5,907 nt of DNA from JAPUIN01 sp041580375 (GCA_041580375.1 JBFGDZ010000190.1:1-5907), one strand, 5' to 3'; positions 1 through 5,907 are shown, counted from the stretch's first letter. A program made the numbers and translations. Notes: a model not told the origin generated them from the letters alone.

Positions 1-84
1 CCTCCTGCGCGTGGCCGAGTACAGCCCCACCAGGACGAAGGAAAGAAGGAAGATGCCGAAGCTGAGAAGGACGGAGGCGGACAT
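1..84 (-). CDS. N-terminus of a membrane protein, probably a sodium:solute symporter (partial)
   Basis: Reading the minus strand from an ATG at 84-82 gives 28 uninterrupted codons to the window edge, beginning MSASVLLSFGIFLLSFVLVG and ending with Tyr-Ser-Ala-Thr and three Arg. This is one hydrophobic helix of about 18 residues followed by a basic cluster. The pattern (short polar start, helix, Gly-x-Tyr/Trp-Ser, then basic residues) is typical of the first membrane segment of sodium:solute symporters, which continue with an Asp-Tyr/Phe-Leu-x-Gly/Ala-Arg motif just outside this window. The family call is therefore inference from 28 residues. A weak purine-rich ribosome site (AGGCAGGA) lies just upstream of the ATG. 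It could equally be any small or polytopic membrane protein starting with a similar helix. Confidence 0.45.
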   Translation of the reverse strand, partial: MSASVLLSFGIFLLSFVLVGLYSATRRR

Positions 85-437
85 CGATCCTGCCTGGACA
101 TCGAAACGGCGCGCGGAGCGCCGTGGGACGGAGTTTTTGAAGCGCGTAGTGTAACACGGTGAGATGAAGCGGCTTCCGGGCGCTCCCGCACCCGCGTGAG
201 AGTCCGTCCTAAGGGATTCCATCTCCCTCGATCATCACTGTATCTGGGGATTGATCCGCGTGGCGCGGAAGCGTAGCGTGGCACCAACGATTTCCGGACA
301 ACCCGTCATCCCGGCCGCCGGATCGTGGAGCGGCGGCTCGACTCCTCTCCCGCGCGCTTCACACACTCGCGGGGTCGATCGAACCGCGCGCCCCCGCCGC
401 ACGACCCGCGCGCCGTTTCAGAAAGGAGTCTGTGGAC
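85..437. other. Divergent intergenic region, no confident element
   Basis: This stretch of about 350 bases separates the left-edge membrane gene (minus strand) from the small plus-strand gene. It should contain both promoters, but I found no hexamer pair with proper spacing on either strand. A 9-base inverted repeat, GTGTAACAC, sits at 149-157, and TACACT inside it on the minus strand could be a -10 for the left gene but has no -35. Open frames here (for example from a TTG at 251) have low-complexity Arg/Pro-rich translations and run into the next gene, so they are not called. Confidence 0.5.
424..428 (+). promoter_or_regulatory. Ribosome binding site that fixes the start of the small gene
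   Basis: AGGAG lies 9 bases before the ATG at 438 and only 3 bases before an in-frame GTG at 432. The spacing favours the ATG, which removes two residues from the longest possible reading. Confidence 0.65.
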
Positions 438-809
438 ATGGCCACGTTCAAGCCCGATGACACGGTGACGATCGAATTCGATAGAGCGAGGAAAAGCATA
501 TCGGTCACACCCGAGCACGCGCTCATTTTTTTCGAGGCGCCTCTGGCCTGGAGAATCAGGGGTCTCGAATCGATGCATCACGTCGAGATCGACTTTTCGC
601 TCTACGGGAGCGTCAAGGGGCCCTTCAGGTGGCCGAGCGGGGATCCCGGCTCGAATCCGGTGCGAGGGCGGTTCGTTCAGCGGGGAGATGGCGAGATCAA
701 CAGCGCTCCGTCGGACAAGGTCGGGTACTGGAAATACACCGTCATCGTGAGGGACGATCGAAACAAGGATCTCGCTTCGATCGACCCGGGCGTCATGATC
801 AAGAAGTAG
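438..809 (+). CDS. Small soluble protein of unknown function, probably beta-sandwich
   Basis: This gene encodes 123 residues with no signal peptide, membrane segment or cysteine. I do not recognise the family. The sequence alternates hydrophobic and polar residues in short strands (for example VTIEFD, ALIFFEA, VEIDFSLYG, YWKYTVIVRD), which suggests an all-beta fold of immunoglobulin or cupredoxin-like type. It has no metal-ligand set, since the only His residues are at about 24, 47 and 48. The C-terminal block, Tyr-Trp-Lys-Tyr-Thr-Val through a charged turn to Asp-Pro-Gly-Val-Met-Ile-Lys-Lys, looks like a closing strand pair and is the best search handle. The start is the ATG with AGGAG 9 bases upstream. 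The gene is clearly less GC-rich than its surroundings (32 of 60 G+C in 481-540, against 47 of 60 in 1021-1080 of the kinase), which hints at a different history. It ends 7 bases before the convergent kinase gene. It is real rather than a shadow, because the ribosome site is good and it fills the space exactly up to its convergent neighbour. Confidence 0.75.
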   Translation: MATFKPDDTVTIEFDRARKSISVTPEHALIFFEAPLAWRIRGLESMHHVEIDFSLYGSVKGPFRWPSGDPGSNPVRGRFVQRGDGEINSAPSDKVGYWKYTVIVRDDRNKDLASIDPGVMIKK

Positions 810-816
810 GGGCGTG

Positions 817-3399
817 CTAGTTCAACAGCGAACGGATGGACGGATCGTCGAGGTAAGGGCGCAAGTCGGGATTGGTGCGGACGTCGGCGATGATGCCGCC
901 CTTGATGGCGATCATCGCGTGGCGTATCGCGCCGGCGTCGTCGCGGCAGATGGCGCAGACGATGGCGGCGTAGTAGTCGATCGCCGGGTTTCCCGCGGCG
1001 TCGGACAGCCCGCGCCTGGCTTCTCCCGCGGCGTCGTCGCAGCGTCCGAGGCCGGCCAGGGCGGTGGCCAGCATCGCGCGCGACTCGGCGTCACCGGCAT
1101 CGACCTCCAGCTGGGACCGTCCCAGATCGACGGCGCGCTCGTACGCCGAGCGCGACTCGTTCGCCCGCCCGAGCTGCCGGAGGGCGTCGCCCAGGTTGGA
1201 GAAGAGCATCGCGCTCAGCACGCCGCTCTCGGTCGCCAGCCTCCACTGGTGGGCGGCGTCCTCGAATCGCCCCATCGCGTAGTAGACGACTCCCAGATTG
1301 TTGCGCGTCTGGTGGCTGGGGTTGAGGCCGAGGGCGGCCCGGAGAAGCGGCTCGGCCGCCGCGTGATCGCCCTCCAGGATGTGCACGACGGCCAGGTTGG
1401 TGTAGCCGGTGTCGCTGCCGGGGTTGAGGTCGACCACGCGCCGCAGGACCGTCTTCGCCTCGTCGAGCCGGCCCCGCTCCAGGAAGAACGCGCCGAGCGC
1501 ATTGTGGTTGCCCCAGAACTCCGGGCGGAGCTCGATCGCGCGCCGGTACATCGACTCCGACTCCCGGTCGCGGGATAGCCGGGCGTAAGCGTCGGCGATG
1601 CGGCGGGCGAGCGCGTCGTCCGCGGGCGCGTGCTCGAAGCCCTTCTCGAACGCGGCCGCGGCGGCGGCGGAGCGGCCCCTCACCAGGTGGACCCTTCCCA
1701 TCGCCTCGTACGCTTCCGGCAGGGTCGGCGAGAGCTGCAGGGCCCGCGCCGCAGACTCCTCCGCATCCCGGACGGCGGACGGGTTTCGTGTCTCCCCGTA
1801 CTCCTCCACCAGCGCCAGCGCCAGCATCGCGTGGGCCTCGGCGAAGGTCCAGTCGATGGCGATCGCTTCTCGGGCCCTGTCACGCGCCTTCGCGTAGTTC
1901 TCATCGACGTCCCAGGCCTCGAGATATCCGCGCCCCTCGAGATACAGCGCAATCGCAGCCGGATCGACGCGACGGCGCGCGGCGGCGCCGATCGGCGGCG
2001 CGACTCCCAGCACGGCCGCGATCGCGTCCCCCAGGCCGGCCGCTCGCTCGATCAGCGTGTCGAGGTTTCCATCCAGGCGGGTCGACCAGACGGGCTCGAT
2101 CTGGTCGCCGCGGAATATCTGCGGGACGAGAACGAACGAATCGTCCTCGATCGCCAGGCTTCCCTGTATGACCCAGGCGGCGCCGAGGGCGTCGGCCACG
2201 ACCCCGGGCGACTCGTCCGGTGGGTAGGTCCTGGTGGTGTCGAACGGGATGACGCGGATGGAGCGATCGCGGCGCAGAGCCGCGGCCACCATCAGCGGGA
2301 TCGTGTTGCGCAGATGCACCCGATCCCCCGGGCCCTCGAATTCGAACGGCAGGAAGGCGGCGTTGAGCGGCGATGCGGCCCCCGCCATCCGATCCCTCAT
2401 GTAAACGTGCCAGAGAACGGCCCCCACGGCGATGATCAGGACGAGTGTGGATGACACACCCACCACGGCCGGCCAGAGCCGATTCGGAGGCAGCGGTGGT
2501 TGCGGGTGTGGTTCGGGTCCGAAGCGGCCCGGGAGACGGAGCACTTTCCTCAGGTCGCTCAGGAGATCGTCCGTCCGCTGGTAGCGGTCCTCGGGAGGTT
2601 TCGCCAGGCACCGAAGGATGATGCGCTCCAGCCTGTGCGGGACCTTGTGATTGATGCGCGAGGGAGGGCGCGGCTTCTCGCGGAGGATCGCGGCGAGCGT
2701 CTCCACGTTGTTCCGGCCCCGGAACGGATGCCGGCCGGTCAGAATCTCGTAGAGCGTGATGCCGAGGGCGAAGATGTCGGAGCGCGGGTCCACCGTCTCG
2801 CCGCGCGCCTGTTCGGGGGACATGTAGGATGACGTGCCGATGATCTGCCCGCGGCGGGTCGGATCCGGCGACCGCGTCTCCGCTTCGCTGAATGCGCTGC
2901 TGTGCTCCCGGTCCCGCTGCTCGATGAGCTTCGCCAGGCCGAAGTCGAGGATTTTGGCGTATCCGTCCTGATCGATGCTGACGTTCTCCGGCTTCAGATC
3001 GCGGTGGACGATCCCGGCGCGGTGGGCGCGCGCCAGACCCGCGGCGATGTCGACGGCGATTCGCAGCGCCTCCTCGATCGGAACGGGCCCGTCCGACATG
3101 CGCGAGCGCAGCGTCCGGCCCTCGACGAGCTCCATGACGAGGAACGTCTCGCCGTCCGACTCGTCGATGTCGTGCACCATGGCGATGTTGGGATGGTGGA
3201 AATTGGCGCTGGCGCGGGCCTCGCGCAGGAAGCGCCGGCGCACGGCGGGGTCGGCGGTCAGCTCCGGCCTGAGGATCTTCAGGGCGACGTGGCGGTTGAG
3301 CCTGGCGTCGAGCGCCCGGTACACGACCCCCATGCCGCCCGCGCCGATCTCCTCGAGGACGTCGTAGTGCGACAGTCTCCCGCCGGGGGTGACCCTCAT
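817..3399 (-). CDS. Membrane-anchored Ser/Thr protein kinase with TolB-like and TPR domains
   Basis: This is an 860-residue receptor-like Hanks-type kinase that phosphorylates Ser/Thr using ATP. The catalytic domain spans about 12-287. It has the glycine loop GAGGMG at 19-24, the VALK lysine K41, the helix-C glutamate E60, HRDLKPEN with catalytic D134, DFG at 152-154 and GTSSYMSPEQ at 188-197. All catalytic residues are present, so it should be active. The stretch between DFG and GT is long and carries several Ser/Thr, the usual place of autophosphorylation. A Pro-rich linker (295-305) leads to one transmembrane helix (about 308-333). Next comes a TolB/FlgO-like alpha-beta domain (about 346-466), with the typical AAFLPFEFEG start, a VIQGSL strand and a Trp near 438. 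A run of roughly ten TPR repeats fills about 480-850 and would lie on the far side of the membrane, presumably binding proteins. I chose the ATG at 3399 because the family usually starts about ten residues before the conserved HYDVLEEIG strand, in the style of TPG-x-x-L. An in-frame GTG at 3450 would add 17 atypical residues. The substrate is unknown. Confidence 0.93.
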   Translation of the reverse strand: MRVTPGGRLSHYDVLEEIGAGGMGVVYRALDARLNRHVALKILRPELTADPAVRRRFLREARASANFHHPNIAMVHDIDESDGETFLVMELVEGRTLRSRMSDGPVPIEEALRIAVDIAAGLARAHRAGIVHRDLKPENVSIDQDGYAKILDFGLAKLIEQRDREHSSAFSEAETRSPDPTRRGQIIGTSSYMSPEQARGETVDPRSDIFALGITLYEILTGRHPFRGRNNVETLAAILREKPRPPSRINHKVPHRLERIILRCLAKPPEDRYQRTDDLLSDLRKVLRLPGRFGPEPHPQPPLPPNRLWPAVVGVSSTLVLIIAVGAVLWHVYMRDRMAGAASPLNAAFLPFEFEGPGDRVHLRNTIPLMVAAALRRDRSIRVIPFDTTRTYPPDESPGVVADALGAAWVIQGSLAIEDDSFVLVPQIFRGDQIEPVWSTRLDGNLDTLIERAAGLGDAIAAVLGVAPPIGAAARRRVDPAAIALYLEGRGYLEAWDVDENYAKARDRAREAIAIDWTFAEAHAMLALALVEEYGETRNPSAVRDAEESAARALQLSPTLPEAYEAMGRVHLVRGRSAAAAAAFEKGFEHAPADDALARRIADAYARLSRDRESESMYRRAIELRPEFWGNHNALGAFFLERGRLDEAKTVLRRVVDLNPGSDTGYTNLAVVHILEGDHAAAEPLLRAALGLNPSHQTRNNLGVVYYAMGRFEDAAHQWRLATESGVLSAMLFSNLGDALRQLGRANESRSAYERAVDLGRSQLEVDAGDAESRAMLATALAGLGRCDDAAGEARRGLSDAAGNPAIDYYAAIVCAICRDDAGAIRHAMIAIKGGIIADVRTNPDLRPYLDDPSIRSLLN

Positions 3400-3465
3400 G
3401 TGCCATTCTCGTGCGGGAATGCGGTGGGCTTCGGACGGCCCCTCGAACACGACCGGAGACCCGAT

Positions 3466-3493
3466 CCGTATATTTATGACGGATCATATCGCG
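3466..3493 (-). promoter_or_regulatory. AT-rich island, possible kinase promoter
   Basis: In a region of very high G+C, this patch reads on the minus strand as CGCGATATGATCCGTC followed by ATAAATATACGG. TATGAT (3489-3484) matches the sigma-70 -10 in five of six positions, but I see no -35 at the right distance. Its position, 66-95 bases before the chosen kinase ATG, suits a transcription start. If this is the promoter, the kinase is transcribed separately from the operon upstream, although read-through from that operon is possible because no terminator hairpin is evident in 3400-3585. Confidence 0.3.
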
Positions 3494-3585
3494 AAAAGTG
3501 CCTCGCGACGGCGCAAAGCGGCGGCTCCCACGTGAGCGAGCTCGTCGGGCGGCGACCTAGGGGGAAGCGGGGAGGTCCGTGCGGG

Positions 3586-4242
3586 TCAGAGGAAGAGGGA
3601 GAAGACGCCGGTCCCGATCAGGGCGAACGCCCAGATCAGGTCCAGATTGACCCAGGCGCGGCGCAGCAGCGCGACGCCCAGCTTCTCGTAGACGATGACG
3701 GCGACGACGCCGGTCACGATCAGGTAGCCGAGCGTGTGGACCGCCGTCGCCGCGAGGCCGGTCATCGGGCCCGCCCCGGCGAGAAGCGATCCGGCGGTCC
3801 CCGCGTGATCGTGGCCGGCGCCGTGCGGCGCATCGGTCATGCCCAGGAAGACGGGGACGACCATGAGTCCGGCGCCGTGCGCCGTGGCCATGAGGAACGA
3901 CCAGACGGTCAGATCGAGAAACCCGACCTGCATCCCTCCGTAGCGCGGGTGGCGCTGGCGGGCGAGGCGGTAGACGCCCAGCGCGATCAGGATCGCCGCC
4001 ACGACGTACTTGAGGCGCGCGAGCGGCAGCAGGGCGCCGGCCAGGAGTGCCAGGAGCAGGACGGCGCCGACCGCGACGGCGTGGCCGGCGGTGATCGGCA
4101 GGAGGGCGCGCCAGACCGCCCGACGGTCGCGCTCCTGCATGCCGAGCGCGACGGCGAACAGCCACCCCATGCCCGGGTTGATCCCGTGGTAGGTCCCCAG
4201 CGAGAACAGGATCAACCAGGGCCAGGGGTCGCCCCCGGTCAC
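3586..4242 (-). CDS. Polytopic membrane protein linked to methanethiol oxidase (ArcD-annotated type)
   Basis: This is a 218-residue integral membrane protein with about six hydrophobic segments (roughly 8-34, 48-72, 76-93, 110-134, 161-187 and 198-218). The first carries a distinctive motif, GTYHGINPGMGWLFAVALG (16-34). Other membrane-embedded or flanking His residues are H54 (TAGH), H122 (TAHGAG) and H169 (HTLGY). The loop at 136-150 contains HGAGHDH, a likely metal-binding stretch. Similar proteins are, from memory, often labelled arginine/ornithine antiporter ArcD, but at 218 residues this is far shorter than a true ArcD antiporter and I do not endorse that function. The HG-x-NPGMG motif resembles the His/Pro/Gly motifs of small transporters such as the LysE/NicO/TauE-like group, so metal or sulfur-compound transport is a reasonable inference. 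Its GTG start overlaps the upstream stop codon as GTGA, which implies translational coupling to the oxidase. No independent ribosome site is visible. An internal Met start (M25) would cut the conserved motif and is unlikely. Confidence 0.8.
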   Translation of the reverse strand: MTGGDPWPWLILFSLGTYHGINPGMGWLFAVALGMQERDRRAVWRALLPITAGHAVAVGAVLLLALLAGALLPLARLKYVVAAILIALGVYRLARQRHPRYGGMQVGFLDLTVWSFLMATAHGAGLMVVPVFLGMTDAPHGAGHDHAGTAGSLLAGAGPMTGLAATAVHTLGYLIVTGVVAVIVYEKLGVALLRRAWVNLDLIWAFALIGTGVFSLFL

Positions 4243-5648
4243 GAGGGATAGCAGTAGGAGTCGGAGGAGGCGTCCCCTCCCTCGAGGCGGACCTGGTGGC
4301 CGCGCAGCTCGTCGAACTCGAGGAAGAACCGCTCGTCGATCCTCAGCCCGCCCTTGGGATCCGCGTCGAGCTTCACCATCCAGGAGCGGATCCCCTCGGG
4401 GTAGAACTGCCCGTCCCAGGGGGCGTAGAGCGAGTTGGTGAAATAGACGCGGCGCCCGTCGCGGCTCACCTCGACCATCTGCGGGCCGCCGTTGAGCGGC
4501 TCCTTACCCCGGGCCGGATGCGGCGCCTTGCGGACGATCCCGCCCAGATGGACCGACCCGGTCAGCTTCGGGTTATGGGGATCGCTCACGTCGTACTGGC
4601 GGAACTCGCCCGTGCCCCAGCACGAGACGTAGAGGAACCGGTCGTCGAGCGAGAGGTTGATGTCGGTGATGAGCGGCGGCACCGCCTTGAAGCCCTGCAG
4701 CATCGGCGGCAGGACGGCCGGGTCGGCCGGCTCGGCCGGGATCTCGATGACCTTTTTGGTCTTCCAGGTCGCGGCGCCGTTGCCGCCCTCGCGGTGCCAG
4801 AGCCAGATCGACGCGGAGAGGTCCTTGAGGGACACGACGACCCCCAGGAACCCCCAGGCGCGCGTCGGATCGTGGGCGGGGCGCAGCTCGAGCGCCATCT
4901 GATTCTCGGGGCCGAGGTCGAGCGCCTGCACGTGGCGGCGGCGGCGCAGGTCCCAGACGTGCAGGCGGTGGCCGTAGCCGCTCGCCATCAGGATCTCGGG
5001 ATTGAGACCTTCCTGGACCATCTTCGGCGTGCCCCACTCGCTCGTGATCATCGTGTCGAAGCCCAGATGCCACCAGAAGTCGTAGGCCAGGTGCTGGGGG
5101 CCGCGGTCCAGCTCCCACTGGCCGCGGATGTCGAACGTCTCGTGGTCCATCACGAAGACCCCGCCCGGACCGTCGCCGTCCGGGGCGCCCAGGGCGCTGA
5201 CGTAAATGCCGTCCGGCCCGCAGTGGATCGTGTGCGGCGACGAGTAGCCCGCTCGGTCCTTCACCTCGCGGGGCTCGATCACCTTGACGATCCTGGGCTT
5301 GCGGGGATCCGGCTTGACGTCGATGACGTGGATCCGCGACGAGCGGATGCCGGGCACGATGAGATAGCGGCGCTCCGCGTGCGGATGCGGGGCGTAGGGG
5401 CACAGGCATGAGCTGCACGCGTTCCAGCCGAAGTGGTGCAGCTCGTCGCCGGCGTTCGGCATGTCGGCCTGCCCGACGAGCTTCCCGTAACCTTTCGAGT
5501 TCGGGTCGACGTCCACGACGCCGAGCGCATCCGGTTGTCCCTGATGCTTCGGGTTGAGCATGGCGACGAAGGCGTGCTTCTCGGGAGGCGCCTGCATCGC
5601 CATCCTGGGTGATGGATAGAAACTGGGATCCGGCCGCCACTGTGCCAT
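4239..5648 (-). CDS. mtoX: Selenium-binding protein 56 family / methanethiol oxidase
   Basis: This 469-residue protein matches the SELENBP1/SBP56 family along its whole length (the human protein is about 472). Known members convert methanethiol, O2 and water to formaldehyde, H2S and H2O2; the bacterial enzyme is copper-dependent. Hallmarks in order are ELHHFGWNACSSC (69-81) with the family's Cys-Ser-Ser-Cys at 78-81 (coordinates 5417-5406), SPHTIHCGPDGIYVSALG (137-154), SEWGTP (203-208), YGHRLHVWDL, LITDINLSLDDRFLYVS, then FRQYDVSDP, NGGPQMVEVS and the C-terminal GGDASSDSYCY. H71, H72, H139, H142 and H451 are candidate copper ligands. Extra cysteines at 83, 143 and 466 are present. The fold is expected to be a seven-bladed beta-propeller. 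The ATG start has GAGGGAG 7 bases upstream, and the N-terminus aligns directly with the family's FYPSP...PPEK start, leaving no room for a signal peptide, so the protein is predicted cytoplasmic. It is the first gene of the operon. Actual substrate specificity within the family cannot be read from sequence. Confidence 0.93.
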   Translation of the reverse strand: MAQWRPDPSFYPSPRMAMQAPPEKHAFVAMLNPKHQGQPDALGVVDVDPNSKGYGKLVGQADMPNAGDELHHFGWNACSSCLCPYAPHPHAERRYLIVPGIRSSRIHVIDVKPDPRKPRIVKVIEPREVKDRAGYSSPHTIHCGPDGIYVSALGAPDGDGPGGVFVMDHETFDIRGQWELDRGPQHLAYDFWWHLGFDTMITSEWGTPKMVQEGLNPEILMASGYGHRLHVWDLRRRRHVQALDLGPENQMALELRPAHDPTRAWGFLGVVVSLKDLSASIWLWHREGGNGAATWKTKKVIEIPAEPADPAVLPPMLQGFKAVPPLITDINLSLDDRFLYVSCWGTGEFRQYDVSDPHNPKLTGSVHLGGIVRKAPHPARGKEPLNGGPQMVEVSRDGRRVYFTNSLYAPWDGQFYPEGIRSWMVKLDADPKGGLRIDERFFLEFDELRGHQVRLEGGDASSDSYCYPS

Positions 5649-5655
5649 GGTCTGA

Positions 5656-5662
5656 CTCCCTC
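5656..5662 (-). promoter_or_regulatory. Ribosome binding site of the oxidase gene
   Basis: GAGGGAG on the minus strand lies 7 bases before the ATG at 5648. This good site supports the leaderless N-terminus of the protein. A longer in-frame upstream start is not needed to match the family. Confidence 0.65.
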
Positions 5663-5765
5663 GTGCGCGGTTCGCTGGACGCGCGGATCAGGCGTCGCCG
5701 CGCCGGGCCCCCCGGCGGCGGACGCGATCGGTCGGTCGATGGCTTGTTCGAAATCCCTCGTCCCG

Positions 5766-5795
5766 AGAATAGCGCCGCGCCGCGCGGCGCGTCAA
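5766..5795 (-). promoter_or_regulatory. Sigma-70-like promoter of the oxidase/membrane-protein operon
   Basis: On the minus strand TTGACG (5795-5790, five of six to the -35 consensus) is followed after 18 bases by TATTCT (5771-5766, four of six to the -10 consensus). Transcription would begin near 5758 and leave a leader of about 110 bases before the ATG. The spacer is extremely GC-rich and contains a perfect 16-base palindrome (5776-5791) that touches the -35 box, so a regulator could bind there. This is the best-spaced promoter in the window, but it is a match by eye only. Confidence 0.45.
5776..5791. repeat. 16-base perfect palindrome in the promoter spacer
   Basis: CGCGCCGCGCGGCGCG is its own reverse complement. 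It occupies most of the spacer between the -10 and -35 boxes of the operon promoter and overlaps the last base of the -35. It may be an operator, but runs of alternating G and C produce such palindromes by chance in DNA this GC-rich, so the functional claim is weak. The repeat itself is certain. Confidence 0.5.
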
Positions 5796-5836
5796 GCACG
5801 ATCGACGCGGCCCTCCCGCGCGCCGGGCGGCCGGAG

Positions 5837-5842
5837 TATGAT
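5837..5842 (+). promoter_or_regulatory. Possible -10 element for the right-edge gene
   Basis: TATGAT matches the -10 consensus in five of six positions and stands out in a GC-rich stretch, 44 bases before the GTG at 5886. No -35 is seen 16-18 bases upstream. The same hexamer occurs in the AT-rich island before the kinase gene. This is only suggestive. Confidence 0.3.
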
Positions 5843-5885
5843 CGGGGGGAGAACTCGCCCCGGCGATTCGACGACGAGGAGGCCC

Positions 5886-5907
5886 GTGCCGCATCCGACG
5901 CCCCAGC
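5886..5907 (+). CDS. Possible start of a plus-strand gene running off the right edge
   Basis: A strong AGGAGG (5877-5882) is followed by a GTG at 5886 that opens a frame of seven codons (MPHPTPQ) to the window end. The 3-base gap between the ribosome site and the GTG is shorter than usual, so the true start may be a codon just outside the window. The product cannot be identified. The gene would be divergent from the oxidase operon and share its regulatory region. Confidence 0.3.

Noticed and set aside
251..581. Short frames in the left gap (plus strand 251-460, minus strand 306-581)
   Set aside because: They overlap the small plus-strand gene, have no ribosome site in keeping with a start, and have low-complexity basic translations.
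800..830. Shared terminator between the convergent small gene and kinase gene
   Set aside because: Only 7 bases separate the stop codons and no hairpin with a T run is visible on either strand.
814..2454. Plus-strand frames antisense to the TPR and TolB-like part of the kinase gene
   Set aside because: No ribosome sites or domains are seen; the opposite strand has clear TPR repeats over the same bases.
3400..3450. Seventeen-residue N-terminal extension of the kinase from a GTG
   Set aside because: The GTG has no good ribosome site and the extra residues are atypical; the downstream ATG gives the usual family start.
1901..3487. Minus-strand open frame of 528 codons in another frame of the kinase
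   Set aside because: The translation is Arg/Pro-rich and motif-free, while the overlapping frame contains a complete kinase domain.
2902..4251. Plus-strand open frame of 449 codons spanning the kinase start, the gap and the membrane-protein gene
   Set aside because: It crosses two well-supported minus-strand genes and the gap between them. The translation is low-complexity (Gly/Asp/Arg/Gln-rich), so it is a composition shadow.
4840..4858. Direct repeat CCCCCAGGAA / CCCCCAGGCG
   Set aside because: It is short, imperfect and inside a conserved coding region where codon choice explains it.
4296..5411. Long plus-strand open frame (371 codons) antisense to the oxidase gene
   Set aside because: It lies entirely opposite a confidently identified gene and its translation is rich in Arg, Val, Asp and Glu without recognisable domains, as expected for an antisense frame in GC-rich DNA.
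4573..5799. Minus-strand frame of 408 codons overlapping the oxidase gene and its promoter
   Set aside because: It is an Arg/Pro/Gly-rich shadow of the oxidase frame, which matches its family end to end.

Overview
The window is about two-thirds G+C and densely coded. It holds three complete, recognisable or partly recognisable genes on the minus strand, one small unrecognised gene on the plus strand, and a partial gene at each edge. The very high G+C, together with a membrane-anchored Ser/Thr kinase of the kinase/TolB-like/TPR architecture, suggests a soil- or sediment-type bacterium such as an Acidobacteriota member or a similar phylum. This is inference from gene style; there is no rRNA or other marker to confirm it.

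Layout, left to right. (1) Positions 1-84, minus strand: the first 28 codons of a membrane protein whose N-terminus looks like a sodium:solute symporter. (2) Positions 85-437: a non-coding divergent region with no convincing promoter. (3) Positions 438-809, plus strand: a 123-residue, probably all-beta soluble protein of unknown function, visibly lower in G+C than its neighbours. (4) Positions 817-3399, minus strand: an 860-residue receptor-like Ser/Thr protein kinase, convergent with the small gene and only 7 bases from it. (5) Positions 3400-3585: a short gap with an AT-rich island that may hold the kinase promoter. (6) Positions 3586-5648, minus strand: a two-gene operon. A selenium-binding-protein-56 / methanethiol oxidase family protein comes first, followed with a 4-base stop/start overlap by a polytopic membrane protein with a conserved-looking His/Pro/Gly motif and a His-rich loop. 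(7) Positions 5649-5885: a divergent regulatory region with a good sigma-70-like promoter for the operon. Beyond it lies the probable start of a plus-strand gene running off the right edge.

The most coherent functional unit is the operon. By family knowledge, its first product oxidises methanethiol to formaldehyde, hydrogen sulfide and hydrogen peroxide, using copper. The tightly coupled membrane protein is a plausible metal- or product-handling partner, but that link is inferred. The kinase is a separate signalling gene, and nothing in the sequence ties it to the operon except same-strand proximity. I see no mobile element, CRISPR array, tRNA or rRNA.
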